Origin: Planctomycetota bacterium
Lineage (GTDB): Bacteria; Planctomycetota; Phycisphaerae; WQYP01
Direction of reading: 5' to 3'
Assembly (NCBI GenBank): GCA_021798635.1
Contig: JAJZGH010000059.1
Coordinates: 1-20,584, forward strand
DNA length: 20,584 nucleotides
Part shown: positions 8,168 through 15,506 of the stretch, in pieces
How the letters are laid out: every line of letters begins with the position of its first letter
How positions within the stretch are numbered: position 1 is the first letter of the stretch
Program-made: the position numbers and the translations under genes
The notes under the pieces: model-generated
Seen by the model: only the letters and a program-made list of their open reading frames with translations
Databases searched by the model: none
What the model was told of the DNA's origin: nothing

Positions 8168-10612
8168 CTATGGGTTCATCACCGGCAGCGCAACGCTGCG
8201 TACAGGCGCGAATTGCCCGGCGTACTTAGGATCGCGGCTATCGTCTTCCCAAGGGTCAATCGCCGCTGCCAGGGACGCCTCCACCCGTTCGTCCAGACCG
8301 GCACAAATTCCGTCCACATCATCCATTAACAGAGCACGCAGGCGGAGAATGCCGATGCGGGGAACAAAGTCATACGTTCGCTCGAGATAGCGGGCCTGCT
8401 CCTGGTAGTACTGCATAAACCGGGAGATGATTTGGATGGCTTGTTCCTGCGATTGCACGCGCCCCAGCACGTCGCCTTTGCGTACGGAAATTCCGGCGGC
8501 CCCGCCAAGGAATATTTCCCATTCTCCCCCTTCCGTGGCGATAACGCCGACATCTTTCACCGTGGCTTCGGCACAATTGCGAGGACATCCGGAGATACCC
8601 ATTTTGACTTTGGCGGGAGTTTCCAGGCCCTGAAATTTCTTTTCAATGGCGATGCCCAGAGCCGTTGAATCGTTGGTCCCGAAACGGCACCAGTCCGATC
8701 CGACGCAGGTTTTACAGGTTCGAAATGCCTTGGTATAGGCGTAGCCGGAAATCATCCCCAGATCACGCCAAATATCCGGCAGAGCTTCCTTCGGAATACC
8801 CAGCAGGTCGATACGTTGGCCGCCGGTGAGCTTGACGGTAGGGACGTTGTATTTTTTAGCTACCAAGCCGATTTTGACCAATTCGTCCGCGGTTGTCACG
8901 CCCCCGTATATTCGTGGAATCACAGAAAAGGTGCCGTCCTTCTGAATGTTTCCGTGCAGACGGTCATTGACAAACCGACAATCCCGCTGATCAATATATT
9001 CCCGGTTCCAGATTGATCTAAGCAATATCGCCAGGCCCATTCGCGATTTCTCATCATCTTTCTCGGCCAGGGAATCCATCACCGATGAAACGCTTTTAAG
9101 CCCGCGTTTGATGATTTCCGAACGTAGCGATGGTTTATCCAACGGTATGGCCGGCACATACCATGTTTCACTCGGGTCGGCCTTGACCTGACCGGCAATT
9201 TCTTCAATCAGGCCGTGAATCATTTTGCGGCAACTTCCGCATCCCGTCCCGGCTCTCGTCGCCTTGCCTACCGTCTGCACGGTGGTTTTACCAGAGCGAA
9301 TACACGCGGCAATCTGTCCTTTGGAAATTCCGTTGCAATCGCAAATCTGCTTGTTGTCCGGCATGTCAGCAAGGCTGAATTCCGGTGCCGACCCCACCGC
9401 GGCCGGCGGGAACAGCAGATCGGCTCTGCGGCCAGGAAGGTCTTCGCCGGTCTGCATTTTGCTCTGTAAATCTGAAAAACTTTCCGTATCGCCCAGCAGG
9501 ATCGCGCCCACCAGTTTGCCGCCGCGAATGATGAGTTTCTTGTAAATTCCGCCACTGGGTTCTTTATATACCACGACTTCATCTGACGGCAGGCCATCGC
9601 GCTGGCCCATGGACGCCACCTGCACATCCATGACTTTAAGTTTGGTGCCTACCGTCGAGCCGGTATAACCGACGGCTTGGCTGCCGGTAAGATGATCCGC
9701 CAGCACGGTGCATTGTTCCCAAATCGGCGCTACCAATCCGTAGACTTTCTCCCGATGTTCACAACACTCCCCAACGGCATAAATATTCGGATCGCTGGTC
9801 TGCATCTGATCATTAACGACAATGCCCCGATTCACAGTGAGGCCCGCTTCCTGTGCGATTTCCTTGTTGGGGCGGATACCGGCGGACACGACAACCATAT
9901 CACAATCCAGCGTCGCACCAGTCTTAAATCGAACCGCGCCGGCAGCGCGATGTTCATTGGCCACAATCTCCGTTAATACCTCGCCACAATGTACCTGAAC
10001 CCCAAGTCCGGCGATGGTGCGGCCCAGAATCTCCCCCGCCGCCGGATCAAGCTGCACCGACATTAAATAGGGGCTGATATCAACAACATGGACTTCCGGG
10101 CCATGCGTCATCAGGCCTCGCGCGGCCTCCAATCCCAGCAGGCCGCCACCGATGACCACGGCCCGCCTGGATTGCCGCGCCCATTTCGTGATGCCGCGGC
10201 AGTCATCCAGGGTGCGGAATACAAATACGCCATGGAGATCAATTCCCGGTACCGGCGGCACAAACGGACGGCTGCCCGTTGCAATAATTAACTTGTCATA
10301 GTCAATCAAAGAACCGTTGACCAGTCCGACGCGTTGTTTGACAGGATCAATTTTTATCACCGCCTGACCGGTGATAAGCCGAATGTTATTTTCCGCATAC
10401 CAGGGGATGGTATTGAGCATGATCTGCTCGCCCGACTGCGTTCCATTAAGCACATTGGACAGCAGAATGCGATTGTAATTCCCGTAGGGTTCCACACCGA
10501 TAATGGTGATATTATAATCGGATCGTGAACGATTTAATATTTCCTCGGCGGTACGGGCACCGGCCATTCCGTTACCGATGATGACGACATTTTCTTTATT
10601 TTCTCGAATCAT
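8168..10612 (-). CDS. nirB: Nitrite reductase [NAD(P)H] large subunit NirB
   Basis: The 814-residue protein catalyses six-electron reduction of nitrite to ammonium in the cytoplasm. Domains in order are: FAD/NADH oxidoreductase with GNGMAG (13-18), YNRILL (46-51), a second Rossmann motif GGGLLG (155-160) and YAVGECCEH (278-286); a BFD [2Fe-2S] domain with C424, C426, C458 and C461; a sulfite/nitrite-reductase ferredoxin-like half domain (~545-615); and a siroheme-[4Fe-4S] domain with C636-x5-C642 and C676-x3-C680. The length is normal for NirB and no ligand is missing. Start ATG 10612 has GAGGA six bases upstream and lies inside the 3' end of the upstream gene (17-nt overlap), suggesting translational coupling. 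Its FAD-BFD part is clearly paralogous to the C-terminal half of the fused nitrate reductase. Confidence 0.96.
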   Translation of the reverse strand: MIRENKENVVIIGNGMAGARTAEEILNRSRSDYNITIIGVEPYGNYNRILLSNVLNGTQSGEQIMLNTIPWYAENNIRLITGQAVIKIDPVKQRVGLVNGSLIDYDKLIIATGSRPFVPPVPGIDLHGVFVFRTLDDCRGITKWARQSRRAVVIGGGLLGLEAARGLMTHGPEVHVVDISPYLMSVQLDPAAGEILGRTIAGLGVQVHCGEVLTEIVANEHRAAGAVRFKTGATLDCDMVVVSAGIRPNKEIAQEAGLTVNRGIVVNDQMQTSDPNIYAVGECCEHREKVYGLVAPIWEQCTVLADHLTGSQAVGYTGSTVGTKLKVMDVQVASMGQRDGLPSDEVVVYKEPSGGIYKKLIIRGGKLVGAILLGDTESFSDLQSKMQTGEDLPGRRADLLFPPAAVGSAPEFSLADMPDNKQICDCNGISKGQIAACIRSGKTTVQTVGKATRAGTGCGSCRKMIHGLIEEIAGQVKADPSETWYVPAIPLDKPSLRSEIIKRGLKSVSSVMDSLAEKDDEKSRMGLAILLRSIWNREYIDQRDCRFVNDRLHGNIQKDGTFSVIPRIYGGVTTADELVKIGLVAKKYNVPTVKLTGGQRIDLLGIPKEALPDIWRDLGMISGYAYTKAFRTCKTCVGSDWCRFGTNDSTALGIAIEKKFQGLETPAKVKMGISGCPRNCAEATVKDVGVIATEGGEWEIFLGGAAGISVRKGDVLGRVQSQEQAIQIISRFMQYYQEQARYLERTYDFVPRIGILRLRALLMDDVDGICAGLDERVEASLAAAIDPWEDDSRDPKYAGQFAPVRSVALPVMNP

Positions 10613-11801
10613 TTTGCATCCTCAAATTCCGGCCATGCCATTTCATTAATTTGGGACCATCCTTGCCCGACTGCCGCCCGGCCGCGGATGACACACTGCC
10701 GCCGACGCTTCGAGCCGGAGCGTCTCCCGGTGCCAATATGCCGCGTCGCAACGGCATGACCGGAAAATCCTGATCAGTAAACTCCAGGTTCAGAGACGCC
10801 GCGGCCCGGGCGAATAAATCCCGACGAACGCAGCGCAGGGCAATCGCTTTAATATCCGTCTGCTCATCGGCGTGTTGCCAGCGCTGCATCTGCTTGAGGT
10901 ACCACAGCACATGCGTGGCGGACGGTGCGGAATAACGGATATCCCAATCGCGAAACGTCCAGTCAGGGGGGCGACTTGTAAGTGTCGGCCCGCATCCCAC
11001 GTCGCCGCAACCGATTCGCAGGCTGGAAAGAATGAACTCCGGCGGCATATCAAGATATGCTTCGCGTGCCAATATCCCAGCCAACTCTTCATGGTTTGCC
11101 GGATCATTGCAGTAACGGCATGACAGCAGAAGAGCGACGATGGCTTTGACGACATCATCGCTTCGACTTTGTACAAAGCCTTCAGTAACCGCCAGAACTT
11201 TTTCCGGATGGCGCGGCAGAATATCCGTCGTGGCGCAAATCACGCGCCCCCATCCCTGCTTCTGCGCCAGCAAGCCCCAAGGCTCACCCACGCAGAAGAT
11301 ATCTACATACCGATTGGCCATGTGCTCGGCTACCTGCATGGGAGTAAGCTGCGTTAATTGCACATCCCGATCAGGATTTATTCCCCCGTCGGAGAGCCAT
11401 TCCCGCAGCAAATAATGATGCATGGAAAAGTTGGACACGTGCGCACAGACCAGTTTTCGCTGGTATAACCCGGAATGAATCAGCCGACTTAGCGCGGCGG
11501 CGGAATCGATACCAATTTGCATGAGTTTTTCGGAAATCACAATGGTATTGCCGCCGGAGCCTAACGCCATGACCGATACCATGGATCGCGCGAAATCCGG
11601 CCAGCCCAGTTGGCTTGCGATGGGCATTCCCAAAAGAGAGTGGCACGCATCTAATGATCCGTAACCGAGCTTATCCCGGACGTTCATCCAACCAATTTGC
11701 CGTTCTAATGTCGCGTCCAGACCTTGGGCTTTAAAAAACCCTTTGGCCTCCGCGACAATCAGCGGTGCGGCGTCAATTAATCGGATAAAACCAAATCGCA
11801 C
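10596..11801 (-). CDS. NasS/NrtA/CmpA-family nitrate-binding protein, probably a cytoplasmic sensor
   Basis: The 401-residue protein resembles NrtA/CmpA nitrate/bicarbonate-binding proteins: RFGFIRLIDAAPLIVAEAKGFF at the N-terminus, LTPMQVAEHM near 160, VDIFCVGEPWG near 175 and a WDIRYSAPSATHVLWYL segment near 290. There is no signal peptide or lipobox; the fold begins at residue 2. That is how NasS-type sensors differ from secreted NrtA, and no nitrate ABC permease or ATPase is present. Known NasS proteins hold the ANTAR antiterminator NasT until nitrate binds. NasT is not in this window, so the partner is unknown. The last ~45 residues (Gly/Ser/Lys-rich) look like a disordered extension. 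The GTG start at 11801 has AAGGA eight bases upstream. It is the first gene of the nitrite/nitrate reductase operon. Confidence 0.8.
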   Translation of the reverse strand: MRFGFIRLIDAAPLIVAEAKGFFKAQGLDATLERQIGWMNVRDKLGYGSLDACHSLLGMPIASQLGWPDFARSMVSVMALGSGGNTIVISEKLMQIGIDSAAALSRLIHSGLYQRKLVCAHVSNFSMHHYLLREWLSDGGINPDRDVQLTQLTPMQVAEHMANRYVDIFCVGEPWGLLAQKQGWGRVICATTDILPRHPEKVLAVTEGFVQSRSDDVVKAIVALLLSCRYCNDPANHEELAGILAREAYLDMPPEFILSSLRIGCGDVGCGPTLTSRPPDWTFRDWDIRYSAPSATHVLWYLKQMQRWQHADEQTDIKAIALRCVRRDLFARAAASLNLEFTDQDFPVMPLRRGILAPGDAPARSVGGSVSSAAGRQSGKDGPKLMKWHGRNLRMQNDSRK

Positions 11802-11927
11802 AGCGGAATTCCTTTCGCAGCCTATAACTGCCCTCGCGCAGCTGTTTCAGCGCGTCTACCACTTCACGCAGGCAAATGCCGTGCCGCTGTCTCCGCCGTA
11901 CAGCCCGGCTGCTTCCGGTTGCGTCTA
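11802..11927 (-). promoter_or_regulatory. Structured leader of the nas/nir operon
   Basis: About 125 nt lie between the predicted start of transcription and the first gene. As RNA it can form a hairpin at 11912-11900 (GCAGC/GCUGU, three-base loop) or a mutually exclusive one at 11904-11886 (GCUGU/ACAGC), and a further stem at 11854-11835 (CGCGC/GCGCG, ten-base loop). NasT-type ANTAR regulators act on twin-hairpin leaders, and a NasS-like gene follows, so this leader is a candidate target. The loops do not clearly match the canonical hexaloop, and no T-run terminator is evident. The pairing is seen; the function is inferred. Confidence 0.4.
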
Positions 11928-11929
11928 TG

Positions 11930-11958
11930 TTGCATTATCGTAGGTGCTGATGTATAAA
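11930..11958 (+). promoter_or_regulatory. Sigma-70-like promoter of the LysR gene
   Basis: TTGCAT (11930-11935) and TATAAA (11953-11958) are separated by 17 bases; the -10 matches five of six positions and the -35 three of six. Start of transcription would be near 11965, about 44 nt before the LysR ATG. It shares almost all of its bases with the divergent operon promoter. Confidence 0.45.
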
Positions 11959-11962
11959 TCAA
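11934..11962 (-). promoter_or_regulatory. Sigma-70-like promoter of the nas/nir operon
   Basis: On the minus strand TTGATT (11962-11957) and GATAAT (11939-11934) are separated by exactly 17 bases, matching four of six and five of six consensus positions. Predicted transcription starts near 11927, ahead of the NasS-like gene. It overlaps the LysR gene promoter on the other strand. Confidence 0.55.
11948..11961. promoter_or_regulatory. Candidate LysR operator TGAT-N6-ATCA
   Basis: A short dyad, TGAT and ATCA around gtataa, lies on the -35 element of the operon promoter and the -10 element of the regulator gene. LysR-type boxes are usually T-N11-A dyads; this one is T-N12-A, so it is only a candidate. 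The location is what an autoregulated, divergently placed LysR activator would need. Confidence 0.3.
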
Positions 11963-12008
11963 AATCATAAAAGAAATGGCAATCATTACTTTTAAGCATG
12001 GTGAATGC

Positions 12009-12929
12009 ATGGATGATGTGCATCAGTTGAAGATTTTTCAGGCCGTTGCCCAACAATTAAGCTTTACCAAGGCCGCACAGGTGCTGCATCTAACGCAATC
12101 CGCGGTAAGCCACCAGATTGCCGCTTTGGAGCAGGAGCTGGGCGGAGCACTTTTTCAGCGGCAGGGCCGCACGATTGCCTTGACCCCCGCCGGTGAGGCG
12201 CTGCTGCAACAAACGCGGCGCATTTTATCTGTCATACAAGAAGCCAAGTCTGTGGTGCATGAAGCCTTTCGCCCGGGGGCAGGTAGTATCCGTATCGGTG
12301 CTCCGGCCACGGCGTGTCAGTTTATCTTTCCCGCCGCAGTGCGGGAATTCCGCGCCAGTTATCCCGATTTTCAACTTTCCATCACGCCGGCGGATTCACC
12401 ACAAGCCACGCAATTGCTGACCGATGGCGTTATTGACATCGGCATTGTTCTGTGCGGGCCGAAATCGCGGCAACTGGCCTACGAGCCGCTGCTGGTTGAT
12501 GCCCTGGGCTTTCTGGTAAGTCCACTGCATCCGTGGGCCAAACGGGGTGCAGTGGATCGTTCGCAACTGGTCGCGCAACACTATGTTCTTTATTCCCGTC
12601 AAAGCACGACATTTCATATTGTGGAGGCCTATCTTTCCAAAGCCGGCGCACCACTTAGAAACTGGACGGAATTAGGCTCCATTGAGGCGATCAAGGAACT
12701 GGTCAAACTGGGGCTGGGAGTTACCGTCAGTGCTCGCTGGAGTGCCCGCCGGGAAATACAGGCAGGCCAACTGGTCTGGCTTAAGCCGCCCGGGGGAAAA
12801 ATTACCTGTACCTGGTGCGCCGCCTGGAGGGCCAATCGAACCCGCCGGGCCGCGGAACATACTTTCTGCAGCCTGTGCCGGTCGTCAGCCCAGGAAATTC
12901 TGGGACAGGCCGCCGCCTCTGAAATCTGA
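12009..12929 (+). CDS. LysR-family transcriptional regulator, divergent from the nitrate operon
   Basis: This 306-residue protein is a typical LysR regulator. The winged helix-turn-helix spans residues ~5-65 (LKIFQAVAQQLSFTKAAQ, then HLTQSAVSHQIAALEQELG and LFQRQGR.IALTPAGEALL). The effector-binding alpha/beta domain starts at ~90 (GSIRIGAPATA) and shows usual landmarks such as GVIDIGIVL and SIEAIKELVKLGLGVTV. I placed the start at ATG 12009, giving the normal short N-terminus; ATG 11976 would add 11 atypical residues. Its divergent position, sharing a promoter region with the NasS-nirB operon, makes it the likely nitrogen- or nitrate-responsive controller, like NtcB or Nac in other bacteria; the specific ligand cannot be read from sequence. 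Confidence 0.9.
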   Translation: MDDVHQLKIFQAVAQQLSFTKAAQVLHLTQSAVSHQIAALEQELGGALFQRQGRTIALTPAGEALLQQTRRILSVIQEAKSVVHEAFRPGAGSIRIGAPATACQFIFPAAVREFRASYPDFQLSITPADSPQATQLLTDGVIDIGIVLCGPKSRQLAYEPLLVDALGFLVSPLHPWAKRGAVDRSQLVAQHYVLYSRQSTTFHIVEAYLSKAGAPLRNWTELGSIEAIKELVKLGLGVTVSARWSARREIQAGQLVWLKPPGGKITCTWCAAWRANRTRRAAEHTFCSLCRSSAQEILGQAAASEI

Positions 12930-13170
12930 TCCGCAACGCCAACAAGCATGCCCGCGCAGGTGGGCGTGGCAATAAATCCGGGCGGGCCACCGGGGTGCGG
13001 GTTTCCAAGACGAACCATTCTCTTAGCGCCGGCATTTATGCCGTCGATTTTGCCGCTTGCCCGAAAATATTGCCACGCCCGCGCAGGCCAAGGCGCGAGA
13101 TTGGCCTTGCAATTCAAGGCTCCTGCCCACAAGATTAGCACCACGGTCACGTGCGACCGTGCCGGGATGA
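12930..13170. other. Spacer with long-range and local inverted repeats, no convincing gene
   Basis: Both strands contain short open frames here but their translations show no recognisable fold. A perfect 13-bp inverted repeat brackets most of the spacer (12962-12974 and 13068-13080), and a seven-base-pair hairpin (AGGCCAA/TTGGCCT, nine-base loop) lies at 13085-13107. Neither is followed by a T-run. The spacer separates LysR from the CNNM gene pair on the same strand and may hold their promoter; I could not assign one with confidence. Confidence 0.4.
12962..13080. repeat. Perfect 13-bp inverted repeat flanked by a 10-bp direct repeat
   Basis: GGGCGTGGCAATA at 12962-12974 is the exact reverse complement of 13068-13080, with 93 bases between. 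In addition CCCGCGCAGG occurs at 12951-12960 and again at 13078-13087, so the arms have unequal flanking copies. This could be a tiny non-autonomous element or a long stem; no transposase is present. Confidence 0.45.
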
Positions 13171-14466
13171 ATGATGGCTGGTTTTTTATTACGTAATTTG
13201 GATGTCCTGCTGCCTATGCTGGCGCTGTTGACCGTGGCGGCTGTTTTTGCGGCGGTGGAAACGACGTTCTTTTCCCTGACGCGCCATGAACTCTATGAAT
13301 TCAAAACCAGCGGCAAACGCGGACAGGTGCTGGCGGCGGCGTTACGCGAGCGCAGCCGCCCGCTGCTGGTGCTGATTCTTCTGATCAATATGGCCTGCAC
13401 CATTCTTTTTTTTGTGCTTAGCACCATTGTGCTCCAACGCCTGAACCGCCATTACGGGGGCTTTGTGGCTATCGCATTGAGCCTGGTGCCGGTGGTGATC
13501 GTGGCGTATTTCGGGGAACTGGTGCCGAAAATTTTCGCCCGGAGATTCAACCGCCGCCTTGCGGCGGTGGCGGCGGGTCCTATGACGGTGCTGATGCGCG
13601 CTGCGACACCCGTGCTGGGAGTCATTGAACGGTTATTAATCAATCCATCGCACCGGCTTCTGGGGCGCAAGGCCGGCCCACATTTGTCGCTTACTGAGTT
13701 GCGGGAATTGCTGCGGATGAGCCGCGATCAGGGGGTCATTGATACTGCGGAAAATCAGGTGATTCAACAAGTGCTGTGGCTGCGGGAAATCCGGGTGCGG
13801 CATGTGATGGTGCCGCGGGTGGATATGGTGGCTTTTAATATTCAGCGTCCGATTTCCGAACTTTCAGACCTGCTGCAGCGCAGCAGACTTTCCAAGATTC
13901 CGGTTTATGATCGGGACATTGATAACATTCTGGGGGTTTTGTATGCCAAGTCGTTTCTGCTGGATACGCCCGCGAGTTCCGCAGCTTTGGCACCCCTGCT
14001 CAGGCCCGCGCATTTTGTGCCTGAACTTCAGACGCTGGACCAACTGTTGGCGGGATTTCGCACCCGACACCTGCAGATGGCGATGGCGGTGGATGAATAT
14101 GGCGGCATCGCGGGCATGATTGCGCTGGAGGATGTCGTCGAGCAGCTTATCGGGGAAATTTATGCGCCGGATGAGCCGATCAAAATACCGGTGCGGGAAA
14201 TCGCGCCGGATGAATTTCTGGTATCCGGTGATTTATCGCTTCTTGAATGCGGTGAACTTTTTGGCGATCCGGTCAAAGCGCCGCATATTTCCACCATTGG
14301 CGGACTGATTTATGCCCAGCTCAATCGCGTGCCCCGCGCCGGTGACACCGTCGTGTTGGATCGCCTGCAATTAACGGTGCAATCCATGCGCGGCCGCCGG
14401 GTGGATCAGGTGAAGATTGTTTTACTGGATGATGCCCGGCATCCGCAGCCGGAGGACCGGCCATGA
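13171..14466 (+). CDS. CNNM/CorC-type (DUF21-CBS-CorC_HlyC) membrane protein
   Basis: The 431-residue protein belongs to the CNNM family, bacterial members of which are linked to Mg2+/Co2+ efflux and often labelled hemolysin-like. The N-terminal DUF21 region has four hydrophobic segments (about 11-36, 64-87, 95-122 and 131-152), with VETTFFSLTRHE after the first and FGELVPKIFARR in the third. A CBS pair follows at ~205-330 (VRHVMVPRVDMVAF, SKIPVYDRDIDNILGVLY, VDEYGGIAGMIALEDVVEQLIGEI). The C-terminal CorC_HlyC domain is at ~340-420 (FLVSGDLSLLE, TIGGLIYAQL, GDTVVL). Start could be ATG 13171 or the adjacent ATG 13174, both after GGGATGA. It overlaps the next gene by 4 nt (ATGA), so the pair is translated together. 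The transported ion is not evident. Confidence 0.9.
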   Translation: MMAGFLLRNLDVLLPMLALLTVAAVFAAVETTFFSLTRHELYEFKTSGKRGQVLAAALRERSRPLLVLILLINMACTILFFVLSTIVLQRLNRHYGGFVAIALSLVPVVIVAYFGELVPKIFARRFNRRLAAVAAGPMTVLMRAATPVLGVIERLLINPSHRLLGRKAGPHLSLTELRELLRMSRDQGVIDTAENQVIQQVLWLREIRVRHVMVPRVDMVAFNIQRPISELSDLLQRSRLSKIPVYDRDIDNILGVLYAKSFLLDTPASSAALAPLLRPAHFVPELQTLDQLLAGFRTRHLQMAMAVDEYGGIAGMIALEDVVEQLIGEIYAPDEPIKIPVREIAPDEFLVSGDLSLLECGELFGDPVKAPHISTIGGLIYAQLNRVPRAGDTVVLDRLQLTVQSMRGRRVDQVKIVLLDDARHPQPEDRP

Positions 14467-15503
14467 CACCGATCACACCGTTTATGTATGTTGCCGGGGC
14501 GGCAACGCTGCATTTCCCGTGGTATGCGGTGACCGGGCCATGGCTGATTCTGGCGATTCTGGGACTTTTAGGGTCGATGATTTTCAGCGGGCTGGAAACG
14601 GGCCTGTACACCGTTTCGCGGTTGCGGTTGCAGTTGCGCTCCTGGCGGAAGGAGCCGGCGGCGCTGCAGATTGAACGCTGGCTGCGGGAACCGGCGGCGG
14701 TTCTGGCGGGTTTGCTGATCTGGCAGAATTTATGCAATTTTGCCGTATCCGCCGGGGCAACGGTGCTGCTGCGGCAGGCGCGAATTCCTGATCAGATTCA
14801 AGCTCTCCTGACGGCCTTTCTGCTTACGCCCCTGATGCTGTTATTTGCGGAAATTATTCCCAAAGACATGTTTATGGTTCATGCCGATAAATGGACGTAT
14901 CGCCTGGTAGGATTTTTAAAATCGGCGCTGCGGATCATTACCGTTATTCCATTGCTGCCGCTGCTGTTGCTGTTGAATATCCTGGCCCTGCGGCTGTTTC
15001 GCGGCGGCGACACCAAATCCGGTGCCGCCCGCGCGGTTTTAAGTTTTGCCGAGGAATCTTCGGCCACCGGGCTGATCAGCGATACGCAGCATGATCTGAT
15101 TCGCCGGGCGCTGCGGATGGCGCACGTGGTGGTGGGCGATGTGATGGTGCCGTGGAACCGGGTCATTGGAATTCCGCAAACCATCAGCCGCACAGGCTTT
15201 TGCGCTCTGGTGCGGCGGTACAATGTTTCCCGCCTGCCCGTTCTGGGCCGGAACACAGAGGATATTCTGGGCGTGCTTTACGTGGTGGATGTACTGGGGC
15301 AGAAGCAAGACTTTAATATCCGTGCCAATCTTAAACAACCCATTACGCTTTTTCCCGAACAATCGGTGCGCTCGGCGATAACGCTGATGCAGGCGGCACG
15401 GCAAACGCTTGCGATTGTGGTCAATCGGCACGGTCGGCCCATGGGTCTGGTCACCATGAAGGATCTGGTGGAGGAACTTATTGGGGAACTGCAAAGCTGG
15501 TGA
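14463..15503 (+). CDS. Second CNNM-type (DUF21-CBS) membrane protein, lacking the CorC_HlyC domain
   Basis: This 346-residue protein is a diverged paralogue of its upstream neighbour. The DUF21 membrane region holds hydrophobic segments at ~25-47, 82-105, 112-130 and 157-180, with FSGLETGLYTVSRLR and FAEIIPKDMFMVHADK as family motifs. A CBS pair covers ~215-345 (VGDVMVPWNRVIGI, SRLPVLGRNTEDILGVLYVVDV, VNRHGRPMGLVTMKDLVEELIGEL). The chain stops immediately after the second CBS domain, so the CorC_HlyC domain of the first protein is absent, with no sign of a frameshift. Its ATG overlaps the upstream stop as ATGA. The two may form a heterodimer, since CBS and DUF21 regions dimerise in this family; that is inference. 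It ends 3 bp before the convergent rhomboid gene. Confidence 0.88.
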   Translation: MTPITPFMYVAGAATLHFPWYAVTGPWLILAILGLLGSMIFSGLETGLYTVSRLRLQLRSWRKEPAALQIERWLREPAAVLAGLLIWQNLCNFAVSAGATVLLRQARIPDQIQALLTAFLLTPLMLLFAEIIPKDMFMVHADKWTYRLVGFLKSALRIITVIPLLPLLLLLNILALRLFRGGDTKSGAARAVLSFAEESSATGLISDTQHDLIRRALRMAHVVVGDVMVPWNRVIGIPQTISRTGFCALVRRYNVSRLPVLGRNTEDILGVLYVVDVLGQKQDFNIRANLKQPITLFPEQSVRSAITLMQAARQTLAIVVNRHGRPMGLVTMKDLVEELIGELQSW

Positions 15504-15506
15504 GGT

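Noticed and set aside
11802..11933. Short open frames in the nas/nir leader, including a stretch reading LREVVDALKQLREG
   Set aside because: The frame has no usable ATG after its upstream stop and no ribosome site, and a 23-codon ATG frame begins inside the predicted -10 element.
12629..13150. Minus-strand frame of 173 codons after LysR
   Set aside because: Mostly antisense to the LysR gene 3' end, with low-complexity composition and no motif.
12948..13196. Plus-strand 82-codon frame between LysR and the first CNNM gene
   Set aside because: No ribosome site or recognisable fold, it overlaps the CNNM start, and it covers the inverted repeats.
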